From Rikenellaceae bacterium (GTDB lineage Bacteria > Bacteroidota > Bacteroidia > Bacteroidales > Rikenellaceae): a stretch of DNA of 48,224 bases. The stretch spans positions 97,544-145,767 of the forward strand of contig SUZV01000003.1 of NCBI GenBank assembly GCA_015059715.1. Direction: 5' to 3'. Below, piece by piece: positions 1 through 8,336 of the stretch. The number at the start of each line of letters is the position of its first letter. Position 1 is the first letter of the stretch. The notes beneath the pieces are model-generated. The model saw only the letters and a program-made list of their open reading frames with translations, ran no database searches and was not told where the DNA came from. The position numbers were made by a program, and so were the translations under genes.

Positions 1-1073
1 CTTACACCAGGGCTGGTGAACTGGCAGTAACCATACTCAGCCTCAGGAGCCATATGTGCTGGGAACTGGTGGAGGTTAGATGCGATAGTATCTGTAGAGT
101 GATACAATGTCCACATCCAAGAAGATGCCTTCGAGTTGAAGCCATTAGTGATGCTTGTCCACTCAGCCTCGCTCATAATTGCACCGCCGAAAGCAGCGAT
201 AGCCTTCTGAGCATACTCAGCAGCCTTAGCATAGGCAGCATCACCCTCTGGAAGCTCACCGTTAAGACCATCCTCGAAGCCGCCCAACCACAAGTAAGCA
301 CGTGCGTAAAGACCGTAAACAACAGCCAACGATGGGTCGGTATTTGCAAGAGGTGTAAAACCATCAGCAAATGCCTCCTCAGCAAAGGCCAAGTCGCTAA
401 GGATGAACTTAAACATCTCCTCACGAGTAACACGTGGGTTGCTCTTAGCAGCAGCCTCGTCAGTGTTCTCGTTTACGATAGGTACTGTAAGACCCTGAAC
501 ATTGAAGCAAGCATAGTCATACTCGCTGCTGTTACCAAGCTCCTCAGCGTATACAGGCATAGCCTCGAACAAACGTGCCAAGTCAAGGTACATATATGCA
601 CGGTAAACACGTGCTACAGCCGAATAGTCTGCCAAATCATCATTACCAGCGGTCAAGGTAACAACATCGTTACATGACTTGATGTTAGGATAGTACGAAT
701 ACCAGAAGTGTGTAGACATCCAACCTGTTGCACCATAACCCTTGCCCCATGGAGCGTGCATAAAGCGGTTATATGCAGCATTGTTACCTACCATCCAACC
801 ACTTGTTACAACAAGCTTCGCAGCCTGGTCGTTGTATACAGATATTGATGGAAAACCGAAGTCAGAGTGCTCCCAGAAATAGGGAGTAGGAGATATGATA
901 CCGCTTGGGATACCCTTAAGCAAGTTCTCAGCAACAACCTCCATCTGACCACCCATGAGCTGCTCCTGTGTAATAGCACTCTCCTTGGGGAAGGTCTCGC
1001 GGATACATCCACTGAGTGCAACCGTTGCACCAAGCGCAACTGCCGCTACTGTTAATATCTTTGTAATTTTCAT
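1..1073 (-). CDS. RagB/SusD-family outer-membrane lipoprotein (3' end beyond window)
   Basis: Reading leftward from the ATG at 1073-1071, an open frame runs off the window start, giving about 357 residues. It begins with a lipoprotein signal (MKITKILTVAAVALGATVAL then SGC). Later stretches typical of the SusD helical fold are visible, such as YSAVARVYRAYMYLDLARLF and GLYARAYLWLGG (TPR-like helices). SusD proteins sit on the outer face of the outer membrane and cap the SusC barrel to capture a glycan or peptide ligand. It starts 21 nt after the SusC gene on the same strand, so the two are almost certainly co-transcribed. The C-terminal part is missing from the window. The substrate cannot be told from the sequence: no glycoside hydrolase or regulator is visible next to it. 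Confidence 0.93.
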   Translation of the reverse strand, partial: MKITKILTVAAVALGATVALSGCIRETFPKESAITQEQLMGGQMEVVAENLLKGIPSGIISPTPYFWEHSDFGFPSISVYNDQAAKLVVTSGWMVGNNAAYNRFMHAPWGKGYGATGWMSTHFWYSYYPNIKSCNDVVTLTAGNDDLADYSAVARVYRAYMYLDLARLFEAMPVYAEELGNSSEYDYACFNVQGLTVPIVNENTDEAAAKSNPRVTREEMFKFILSDLAFAEEAFADGFTPLANTDPSLAVVYGLYARAYLWLGGFEDGLNGELPEGDAAYAKAAEYAQKAIAAFGGAIMSEAEWTSITNGFNSKASSWMWTLYHSTDTIASNLHQFPAHMAPEAEYGYCQFTSPGV

Positions 1074-1094
1074 AATCTTATACATTATTTAATA

Positions 1095-4000
1095 TTAGAA
1101 CGTCAAGGTTACACCACCTGAGATAGTACGGATAGGTGAGTACTGACCTGTACCTGTACCACGTGGGTCAAAGCCCTTACGTGCTGACCAATACCATACG
1201 TTATCACAAGCTACGTATACACGCAAGTTCTGGATGTGACCCTTCCACCACTTAGCTGGGAATGAGTAACCAATATTGATGTTAGAGATATTCAAGTAGT
1301 TTGTGCTTGTCAAGAATCGTGTAGATGTTGCACTTACGTTCTCGTCAGCATACTGGAAACGAGGAATCTGCTTGTTTACGTCAGCAGGAAGCTTCGAATC
1401 TGGGTTCTGCCAAGCATTCAACAAATCCAAGTGGTAGTTCTTACCCAATGAAGATGCTGTAGAGTTAGACATATAACCTGCATAAGAACCATCGATAGTA
1501 GTACCACCAAGCTGATAGTCAAATGCGATAGAGAGGTCAAAGCCGTATGCATAGAGCGTAGTACCGAAACCACCAAAGATGTCGGCCAATGTAGAGTCAT
1601 AGAGCTTCTTTGAATCCTGGTCACTACCAAGGTTACCATAGTCTGAAGTCTTAACCCACTTCTCCGAGATGATAGTCGTGCCATCCTCATCATACTTGCG
1701 CTCAAGCTTCATCCACTGTGACTGACCAGTCTCAGGATTTACACCAGCATACTCGTGGATATAGAGAGTGTTCAATGGAAGACCCTCAGCAAGGAATGTG
1801 CTACCCGAGATGAAGCCCTCGTGACCATCAACTACACGGTCCTTACGAGACTCTGGCAAGCTCAACACCTTATTCTTAACCCATGTAAGGTTAGCATTTA
1901 CTGACCATACAACGTTGCGTGTGCGAACGATATCACCATTCAATACAACCTCGACACCAGTATTAGCCATATCACCAATGTTGTCATAGTATGATGAGTA
2001 ACCCATAGATGGAGCTACTGGAACCTGGAACAACATGTCGGTAGTCTTACGATAGAAGAAGTCAACGCTACCTGACAAGCGATCCTGCCAGAAACCGAAC
2101 TCAGCACCTACGTTAAGGTTAGCGTTAGTCTCCCAAGTGATGTTAGGATTACCCTTCTGAGCGAAGACGATAGAGATACCATCGTTACCGTCGTTACCTA
2201 CAGAGTAGAGGTCGGTGTAGCGGTACATACCGATAGCGTCGTTACCCTGTGAACCATAAGATGCCTTAAGCTTCAACATGCTAACTGCAGGAGCGTTGAA
2301 CCATGACTCGCGGTTAAGAATCCAAGCAGCACCTACTGACCAGAAGTTACCCCAACGGTGATCTGGGTGGAAGCGTGATGATGCATCGCGACGATATGAT
2401 GCAGAGGCGAAGATACGACCATCATACTCATACATAGCACGCACGAAGTAACCCTCGTTTACATACTCACCGAATGATGAAGATGAACCCTTACCATCAA
2501 CGATAGCACCGTTAAGCTCAAGGTTATCAGTAGAGTAGATGTTAGTCTTGTAAGCACCCAAAGAGTAAGAACGGAGGTTATAAGTCTCGTGACCGAGCAA
2601 TACCTGGAGGTTGTGCTCCTCGTTTGCACCGAATGACTTGTTGTAGTTGAGCAACTGCTGCAAGTTGTGGTTGTATGAACGACCGTGTGACTTAGAAAGG
2701 ATACCCTTGTTAGTAGTAAACTGACCATAGTATGGGTTCTTCAAAGATGTAGAACGAGTCTCGTCGATAGTTACCGAACCGTTCAAAGTAAGAACCAAAC
2801 CAGGGATGATAGTGAAATCAGCAAAACCGCTTACAGAGAATGCGTTACCCTCAGAGTTAGACTCATCAAGCCAGATATTCTGCAATGGGTTAGACTGTGA
2901 ACCAGAGAAACGGCTCATACCCCAAATCGAACCATCACCAGAGTCGTAGATAGGCCACTTCTCGTCATACTCCTTACCGTAGTAGTCGTGACCAGCCTTG
3001 TTATCCTCGTACATGATGTTACCCTCGCCGTCACGGATGAAGACAGGATAGATAGGAGCCATATCAGATACAGCAGCAAATACGTCACCAGTAGAGCCAT
3101 CACCCTCGTTAGTAGATGAAGCACCATTCCAGTTGAAGTTAGTGTAGCTAAAGTTACCACCGACCTTCAACCACTTCTTAGCCTGGTAATCAGCACGCAT
3201 ACGAGCAGTCCAACGGTACATGTTCGAACCATCGGTGATACCTGTGTTGTTCAAGTAACCGAAAGATGCGAAGAAGTTAGACTTCTCAGATGCAGCAGCG
3301 ATAGATACGTTATACTCCTGACGGAATGATGGATCGTAGAGCTCATCATACCAATCATCTGGCATAGCGGTATACTCCTGACCGTTGTGAGTAAACTTAC
3401 GACCAAGTGTAGCGTTAGGATTAAGCTTACCGTTTGAGCCGATAAGAGTCTGACCAGCAGGAACGTTATACACGTTGTAACCAAGACCACCGATACCTGA
3501 AGAGGTAAGAGCGTTGTTAGCCAACATGTGAGCAGAAGCTGGGTCCTGACCCTCAGAGTTAACGAAGTAGTTCTTCAACGATGCGTAGTGCATCTCGTAG
3601 TACTGACCTGGGTCGCGTGTGTAGTCATAGAGCTGACGAGCAGCCATGTTAACACCCCACTTAGCGTCGAAGTTAACACGAGCATCACCGGCCTTAGCAC
3701 GCTTGGTAGTAATCATGATGACACCGTTAGCACCACGAGCACCATAAAGTGCGTTTGATGCAGCATCCTTCAAGACTGTCATAGTCTCGATATCAGCCAT
3801 GTTGATATTGTTCTTATCACCCTCGTAAGGCACGCCATCGACAACCCACAATGGGTCGTTACCTGCGTTGATAGAACCGATACCACGGATACGGATTGTA
3901 GGCTCTGAACCAAGTGAACCAGAACCCTGCGATGTCTGGAGACCAGCAACCTTACCTGCAAGGGCATTAGCAACGTTCGAAGACTGAGTCTTAACAAGAT

Positions 4001-4385
4001 CATCAGACTTGATTGTTGCGGCAGAACCTGTAAAGGCCTCCTTCTTTGCAGTACCGAACGCCTGAACTACGACCTCCTCAATCTGCTCTGAATCAGCAGC
4101 AAGAACAACGTCGATAGTTGTGCGACCTGCAACAGCAACTTCCTGTGTCTGCAAACCAAGGTAAGAGATTTCCAAGGTTGCATTCGCATCAGCTGCAATC
4201 TCATAAAAACCGGCAACGTCAGTAGATGTGCCTCGGGTAGTACCCTTAACAACAACCGCTGCTCCGATGACTGGAGTACCAGTCTCATCGGTTACTGTAC
4301 CGGTAACACGCTGACCTTGTGCAAATGCGCCGAAGCAGCCCAAGACCAGAGTTGCGACCATTGATAGTACAACTTTTCTAACCAT
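1095..4385 (-). CDS. SusC/RagA-family TonB-linked outer-membrane transporter
   Basis: This 1096-residue protein imports a ligand captured by the downstream SusD across the outer membrane, powered by TonB. A signal peptide (MVRKVVLSMVATLVLGCFGA, cut near FAQ) is followed by a carboxypeptidase-regulatory-like beta-sandwich at about residues 26-110 (VTGTVTDETGTPVIGAAVVV, GTSTDVAGFYEI). Next come a short linker (IEEVVVQAFG), the plug domain (about 120-235, with GSLGSEPTIRIRG and ANGVIMITTK) and a long beta-barrel ending in aromatic GGVTLTF, as expected for BAM-dependent insertion. I chose the second ATG (4385) because it gives a basic n-region; an ATG six bases upstream (4391) is equally open. 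Length matches the family. It is the first gene of the SusC-SusD pair, behind a Bacteroidetes-type promoter. Confidence 0.96.
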   Translation of the reverse strand: MVRKVVLSMVATLVLGCFGAFAQGQRVTGTVTDETGTPVIGAAVVVKGTTRGTSTDVAGFYEIAADANATLEISYLGLQTQEVAVAGRTTIDVVLAADSEQIEEVVVQAFGTAKKEAFTGSAATIKSDDLVKTQSSNVANALAGKVAGLQTSQGSGSLGSEPTIRIRGIGSINAGNDPLWVVDGVPYEGDKNNINMADIETMTVLKDAASNALYGARGANGVIMITTKRAKAGDARVNFDAKWGVNMAARQLYDYTRDPGQYYEMHYASLKNYFVNSEGQDPASAHMLANNALTSSGIGGLGYNVYNVPAGQTLIGSNGKLNPNATLGRKFTHNGQEYTAMPDDWYDELYDPSFRQEYNVSIAAASEKSNFFASFGYLNNTGITDGSNMYRWTARMRADYQAKKWLKVGGNFSYTNFNWNGASSTNEGDGSTGDVFAAVSDMAPIYPVFIRDGEGNIMYEDNKAGHDYYGKEYDEKWPIYDSGDGSIWGMSRFSGSQSNPLQNIWLDESNSEGNAFSVSGFADFTIIPGLVLTLNGSVTIDETRSTSLKNPYYGQFTTNKGILSKSHGRSYNHNLQQLLNYNKSFGANEEHNLQVLLGHETYNLRSYSLGAYKTNIYSTDNLELNGAIVDGKGSSSSFGEYVNEGYFVRAMYEYDGRIFASASYRRDASSRFHPDHRWGNFWSVGAAWILNRESWFNAPAVSMLKLKASYGSQGNDAIGMYRYTDLYSVGNDGNDGISIVFAQKGNPNITWETNANLNVGAEFGFWQDRLSGSVDFFYRKTTDMLFQVPVAPSMGYSSYYDNIGDMANTGVEVVLNGDIVRTRNVVWSVNANLTWVKNKVLSLPESRKDRVVDGHEGFISGSTFLAEGLPLNTLYIHEYAGVNPETGQSQWMKLERKYDEDGTTIISEKWVKTSDYGNLGSDQDSKKLYDSTLADIFGGFGTTLYAYGFDLSIAFDYQLGGTTIDGSYAGYMSNSTASSLGKNYHLDLLNAWQNPDSKLPADVNKQIPRFQYADENVSATSTRFLTSTNYLNISNINIGYSFPAKWWKGHIQNLRVYVACDNVWYWSARKGFDPRGTGTGQYSPIRTISGGVTLTF

Positions 4386-4472
4386 AAGCATTAGTTTTAA
4401 GTAAAAAAAATTTGTATAAAGTTATAAAGCTTTTTTTCATTCACTCGACGTCAAACGAACCGACCAAACATC

Positions 4473-4492
4473 GCTGTATCGGCGCATACAGC
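4473..4492 (-). promoter_or_regulatory. hairpin in the SusC 5' leader
   Basis: GCTGTAT and ATACAGC form a perfect 7-bp stem around a 6-nt loop within the roughly 135-nt leader between the SusC promoter and its start codon. It could affect stability or translation of the susCD transcript. Nothing shows a ligand or regulator. Confidence 0.4.
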
Positions 4493-4529
4493 AACTCAAT
4501 AGATACACTATTGACGTAAAGTTAATGCA

Positions 4530-4560
4530 CAAAGATAACCTATTTAATTGAAATAGCAAA
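4530..4560 (-). promoter_or_regulatory. Bacteroidetes-type promoter for susCD
   Basis: On the minus strand TTTG (4560-4557) is followed after 19 nt by TATCTTTG (4537-4530). This matches the Bacteroidetes primary-sigma consensus TTTG-N19-21-TAnnTTTG. Transcription would start near 4523 and give a leader of about 135 nt. Confidence 0.75.
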
Positions 4561-4784
4561 AATTCCCTAACTTTTTTTTGTAAATACATATATTAATAAT
4601 AAAAATATTATCTCAGTTTGAGTAGGTGATATCGGTTGAACGTAGTAATATTTTCCACACTAACACCTATATTTTATCAACAAAACAGCCCTACACACAC
4701 TTGTTTTACATAATTATTGAATATGCATATTTTTTCACTATTTGTGACAAATTAGACTATTTGTGTTAAAAAAATAACAAGGCT

Positions 4785-4814
4785 ATTGTACAGAGAAAAT
4801 TTTTCGTATATTTG
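4785..4814 (+). promoter_or_regulatory. Bacteroidetes-type promoter for the Oar-like receptor
   Basis: ATTG (4785-4788), an 18-nt spacer and TATATTTG (4807-4814) match the -33/-7 pattern. The predicted start near 4821 leaves a leader of about 200 nt before the ATG at 5024. The 250 bases between this promoter and the divergent susCD promoter are AT-rich and hold only two copies of ACTATTTGTG at 4737 and 4756. Confidence 0.7.
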
Positions 4815-4820
4815 CAACCG

Positions 4821-5023
4821 CAAACGGAGGTCCATTGAGGCTCTGCAAAGAGATGAAATTGTATATGGATAGCTAATTTTAGGCTTGCGAAGGGCGAGAA
4901 ACCGCAGCATACTCAGGCGTATGTGAGGATTTCGAGGACGAGCATAACGATAAAGAAGCATTCATAGACAATTTCTAATAGTTGTTAACCTGGCACATAA
5001 ATAGTGTCCTAAAATCCTAATCT
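4821..5023 (+). promoter_or_regulatory. structured 5' leader of the Oar-like receptor gene
   Basis: About 200 nt of transcribed but apparently non-coding sequence. It contains a 7-codon mini-ORF (MKLYMDS, ATG at 4852). Around 4897-4935 is an imperfect hairpin: outer arms GAAACC and GG-A-TTTC, inner arms CATAC and GTATG. The remaining stretch is poor in T-runs and unlike an ordinary intergenic spacer. It could be a cis-acting regulatory RNA or contain a dispersed repeat. I cannot match it to a named riboswitch class. Confidence 0.4.
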
Positions 5024-8000
5024 ATGAAGCGACTGCTTTTGAGTGTCGCACTGTCTCTTGTCGTGGCAGTGGCAGCGGCACAGGTTACAACCTCGTCGGT
5101 ACGAGGACGTGTAACACACAACGACAACCCACTTTTAGGAGCTGCGGTAGTAGCAGTTCACACCCCATCTGGCACCCAGTACGGAGCAACTACAAACACT
5201 GATGGATATTTCGCAATTAGTGGAATGAGAGTGGGCGGACCTTACAACATAACAATCTCATACATAGGATATAGTGATGCAACATTCGATAACATCACGC
5301 TGAGCATTGGCGAAATACGGGAGATAGATGCCAAGCTCAGCGAGAGTGCCATCGAGCTCGACGACGTAAGCGTCATAGCATTCTCGGCAAGGCGACGTGA
5401 TGTCAACGACTACTCACGCGCAGAGATGGAGATAATACCCTCGATAGACCGCTCGATTTACGACCTTACGAACATAATGTCGTCGGCCGTAACACCCTCC
5501 TCGGGGGGCATCATCCTCGCAGGCCAAAGTACGCGCTACAACGCCTTCACGATTGATGGCACACCGTCGGCCGACATCTACGGCTTAGGCACAACGGGAA
5601 TGACAGGCTCGCTGACCGAGGCAAACCCCATACCGCTCGATGCTCTTGAAAGAGTGACAATATCGACCGCGACGGTTGACGTTAGCGAGAGCGGCTTTAC
5701 GGGTGGAGCTATCAAGGCGGTAACACGCTCGGGAAACAACGAGTTTGAGGGCTCGGCATATACCTACTTTAATAATGAGCACTTCTGGGGCACGACACCT
5801 GGTAGAGGTGTAGAGGAGCGTAAGCCACTCTCGGAGCAGATGACAAACATCCTAGGCGTAACCATAGGGGGACCGATAGTCAAGGACAAGCTCTTCTTCT
5901 TCGCGGCAGGAGAGTTTAACCGCAGCATGACACCCTCGACAAACCACCCCACCACAGGTAACGCAGCACTCACGCTTGACGAGGCGAAGAGAATATCGGA
6001 GCACTACAAAATGCTTACGGGCTACGACGGTGGCAGCTATAGCGAACATAGCGTACTGGCACTCACAGGCTCGGCCGTAGCACGTCTCGACTGGAACATC
6101 AGCGACGAGCACCACCTATCGCTGCGCTACAATATGCTTCACGCCGATGCCCACGACTCGGCAAACACGCTACAATCGTTCTACTTCACGGGCTCGGAGT
6201 ATACGAACATCAACCGCACACACTCGGTAGTTGCAGAGCTTAACTCGTCGAACTACCATAAGCCCTCAAGGCACAACATCTCGAATACGGCGCGTATAGG
6301 CTACACACGTCTTACGGATGGTCGCACCACACCCGAGAGCCTCCCTGCGGTAATCGTCAACGGCCTTGGTGAGCGTGGCAATGGCTCAGCAACGATAGGC
6401 ACAAACCCCTACTCGGGCTGCAACGTACTCAAACAGGATGTATTTATCTTTGGTAACGACCTACACATTCAGGCACCAGGCTTGCACTACATAACCATAG
6501 GTACGTCAAACGAGATATATCGTGCCGACAACCTATATTTGGCCAATGCGCGTGGTACCTATACATATAACACGCTCGATGACTTCGTGGCCGACAACGC
6601 CTCGAAGTATCAGTATGGCTACTTTGCCGATGGTAGGCTAAATCTTCCCATCACCACAGGACAATTCGCCATATATGCTCAGGATGAGGTGATAACAAGC
6701 ATCGGAGAGCTTACGTTTGGTCTTCGCGTCGACATCCCAGTAATGTTCAACACGCCTGTTGCTAACGAGAGCTTCAACAACAGCAAGTTTGTAGCAGAGC
6801 ATGGTACAAAGAGCGGCGATATACCACGAGCTCAGATACTTCTCTCGCCACGCATCGGTCTGGAGCGAGAAATAGCAACGGGCTTGAAGCTACGCGCCAG
6901 TGCGGGCATATACACTGGTCGCATACCCTTCGTATGGCTCTCGAACTGCTACCAGAATACGGGTCTGCGCTCGACAAGCGTGACGGTGAACAACCCTGCG
7001 GAGACTCCCGACTTTAGCCTTAACCCCGAGAGTGTGGGCATTAGCAGCAACCCAGCCATAGACATCGTGTCGAGCGACTTCCGCTACCCACAGGTATTCC
7101 GCGCAGCATTGGGCCTCGACTACAACTACAGAGGGCTACGTCTAAGCCTCGATGCTGACTACACCAAGGGCATAAACAACATCTTCGTCGAGAACCTCGT
7201 GGCCGAGGATAACGGAGAAAAATTGTATGTCGGTGGCGAGGATAGCGACGCAGCCACAACCTACTACAACACAACGACAGATGAGTTCTCGGCAGTATAC
7301 CGCCTAAGCAACACCCAGAGGGGCTACTCTTGGTCGACAACAGCGCGTGTCGAGTATGCCTTTTTAGGCGCACTGGAGGGCCTACGCCTAACGGCAGCCT
7401 ACACATACTCGCAGTCGAAGAGCATAAATGACGGTGTATCGGCGCAGTCGTCATCGAACTGGGGACGCACCTATGCCGTAGATAGCAACTCGCCAGCACT
7501 AAGCAGCTCGGTGTATGAGTTTCCGCACAAGGTGGTAGCATCGATAAGCTACTCACGTCGCTACGGACTCTTTGGCACTCACTTAATGCTGCTATACAAC
7601 GGATACTCGGGCGAGCACTACTCGCTCACATACGCCAAGGGCAAGGTGGATGTCAATGGCGACTCATACAATGGTAACTCGCTGATATACATACCTACCG
7701 AGGCCGAGATGCCGACCATGTTGTGGGCCGACGACACATCTGAGGCTGCATTTAACGACTATATCGAGTCGGATAGGTATCTACGCACGCACCGCGGTAA
7801 GTTTGCCGAGCGCAACTCGCAGACTCTACCCTTCGTACATCGCCTCGACCTGCACGTTGCACAGTCGTTCTACTTCTCGAAGAGCAGCGACCGCCGCATA
7901 GAGCTATCACTCGACATTCTCAACCTCTCGAATCTTATCTCTCGCTCGTGGGGCTTGGTACACCGCACATCCAACTGGTCACTCTCGCCTGTAAGCGTTA

Positions 8001-8122
8001 CCGAGCTACAGGAGGTCGAGGGTGGCTACCGCCCAGTATATAAGTTCAACGGTGCTGAGCCTACCATCGACGACATTGCATCGAGATGGCACATGCAGAT
8101 TGGCGTTAAGGTAGTATTCTAA
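5024..8122 (+). CDS. Oar-type TonB-dependent receptor, without a SusD partner
   Basis: A 1032-residue outer-membrane protein. The signal peptide (MKRLLLSVALSLVVAVAAAQ) is followed by a carboxypeptidase-regulatory-like domain (about 25-110: VRGRVTHNDNPLLGAAVVAV, DGYFAISGM) and a plug (about 115-235: IILAGQSTRYNAFTIDG, SGFTGGAIKAVTRSG). The barrel begins with GGPIVKDKLFFFAAGEF, a signature I associate with the Oar (OmpA-related) branch of TonB receptors. It ends MQIGVKVVF with a C-terminal Phe. Oar-like receptors are linked in other bacteria to peptide or protein uptake and surface traits; the ligand here is unknown. The gene is monocistronic, with its own promoter and a strong terminator. It uses more GC-rich codons (TCG, AGC, CTC) than the susC gene. 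Confidence 0.92.
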   Translation: MKRLLLSVALSLVVAVAAAQVTTSSVRGRVTHNDNPLLGAAVVAVHTPSGTQYGATTNTDGYFAISGMRVGGPYNITISYIGYSDATFDNITLSIGEIREIDAKLSESAIELDDVSVIAFSARRRDVNDYSRAEMEIIPSIDRSIYDLTNIMSSAVTPSSGGIILAGQSTRYNAFTIDGTPSADIYGLGTTGMTGSLTEANPIPLDALERVTISTATVDVSESGFTGGAIKAVTRSGNNEFEGSAYTYFNNEHFWGTTPGRGVEERKPLSEQMTNILGVTIGGPIVKDKLFFFAAGEFNRSMTPSTNHPTTGNAALTLDEAKRISEHYKMLTGYDGGSYSEHSVLALTGSAVARLDWNISDEHHLSLRYNMLHADAHDSANTLQSFYFTGSEYTNINRTHSVVAELNSSNYHKPSRHNISNTARIGYTRLTDGRTTPESLPAVIVNGLGERGNGSATIGTNPYSGCNVLKQDVFIFGNDLHIQAPGLHYITIGTSNEIYRADNLYLANARGTYTYNTLDDFVADNASKYQYGYFADGRLNLPITTGQFAIYAQDEVITSIGELTFGLRVDIPVMFNTPVANESFNNSKFVAEHGTKSGDIPRAQILLSPRIGLEREIATGLKLRASAGIYTGRIPFVWLSNCYQNTGLRSTSVTVNNPAETPDFSLNPESVGISSNPAIDIVSSDFRYPQVFRAALGLDYNYRGLRLSLDADYTKGINNIFVENLVAEDNGEKLYVGGEDSDAATTYYNTTTDEFSAVYRLSNTQRGYSWSTTARVEYAFLGALEGLRLTAAYTYSQSKSINDGVSAQSSSNWGRTYAVDSNSPALSSSVYEFPHKVVASISYSRRYGLFGTHLMLLYNGYSGEHYSLTYAKGKVDVNGDSYNGNSLIYIPTEAEMPTMLWADDTSEAAFNDYIESDRYLRTHRGKFAERNSQTLPFVHRLDLHVAQSFYFSKSSDRRIELSLDILNLSNLISRSWGLVHRTSNWSLSPVSVTELQEVEGGYRPVYKFNGAEPTIDDIASRWHMQIGVKVVF

Positions 8123-8189
8123 GCAGGCATAAGATGGAGAAAAGCGAACAAATCAACCATAACTAAAACCTAATAAACAACCTACTTCA

Positions 8190-8230
8190 GCGGAGTCATC
8201 AAGCAGTGATGGCTCCGCACTTTTTATTTA
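8190..8230 (+). terminator. intrinsic terminator after the Oar-like receptor
   Basis: A 12-bp stem with one G-U pair (GCGGAGTCATCA / TGATGGCTCCGC), a 5-nt loop and then ACTTTTTATTTA. A textbook rho-independent terminator 68 nt after the stop codon. Confidence 0.9.
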
Positions 8231-8267
8231 TTATCGAAAGAATAGCGCGTTTTTCAAAAAAATGTCA

Positions 8268-8275
8268 TACCTTTG
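8268..8275 (+). promoter_or_regulatory. -7 element of the BACON/BspA lipoprotein gene
   Basis: TACCTTTG matches TAnnTTTG, 62 nt before the chosen start codon. The -33 region is only T-rich (GTTTTTC). An interrupted palindrome, CTTGCGTAGGCAAG (8286-8299), lies just past the expected transcription start and might be an operator or a leader hairpin. Confidence 0.55.
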
Positions 8276-8336
8276 TGTTATAATGCTTGCGTAGGCAAGA
8301 TATATGATACTCCAAAATGTCAAAATAGTCGATATT

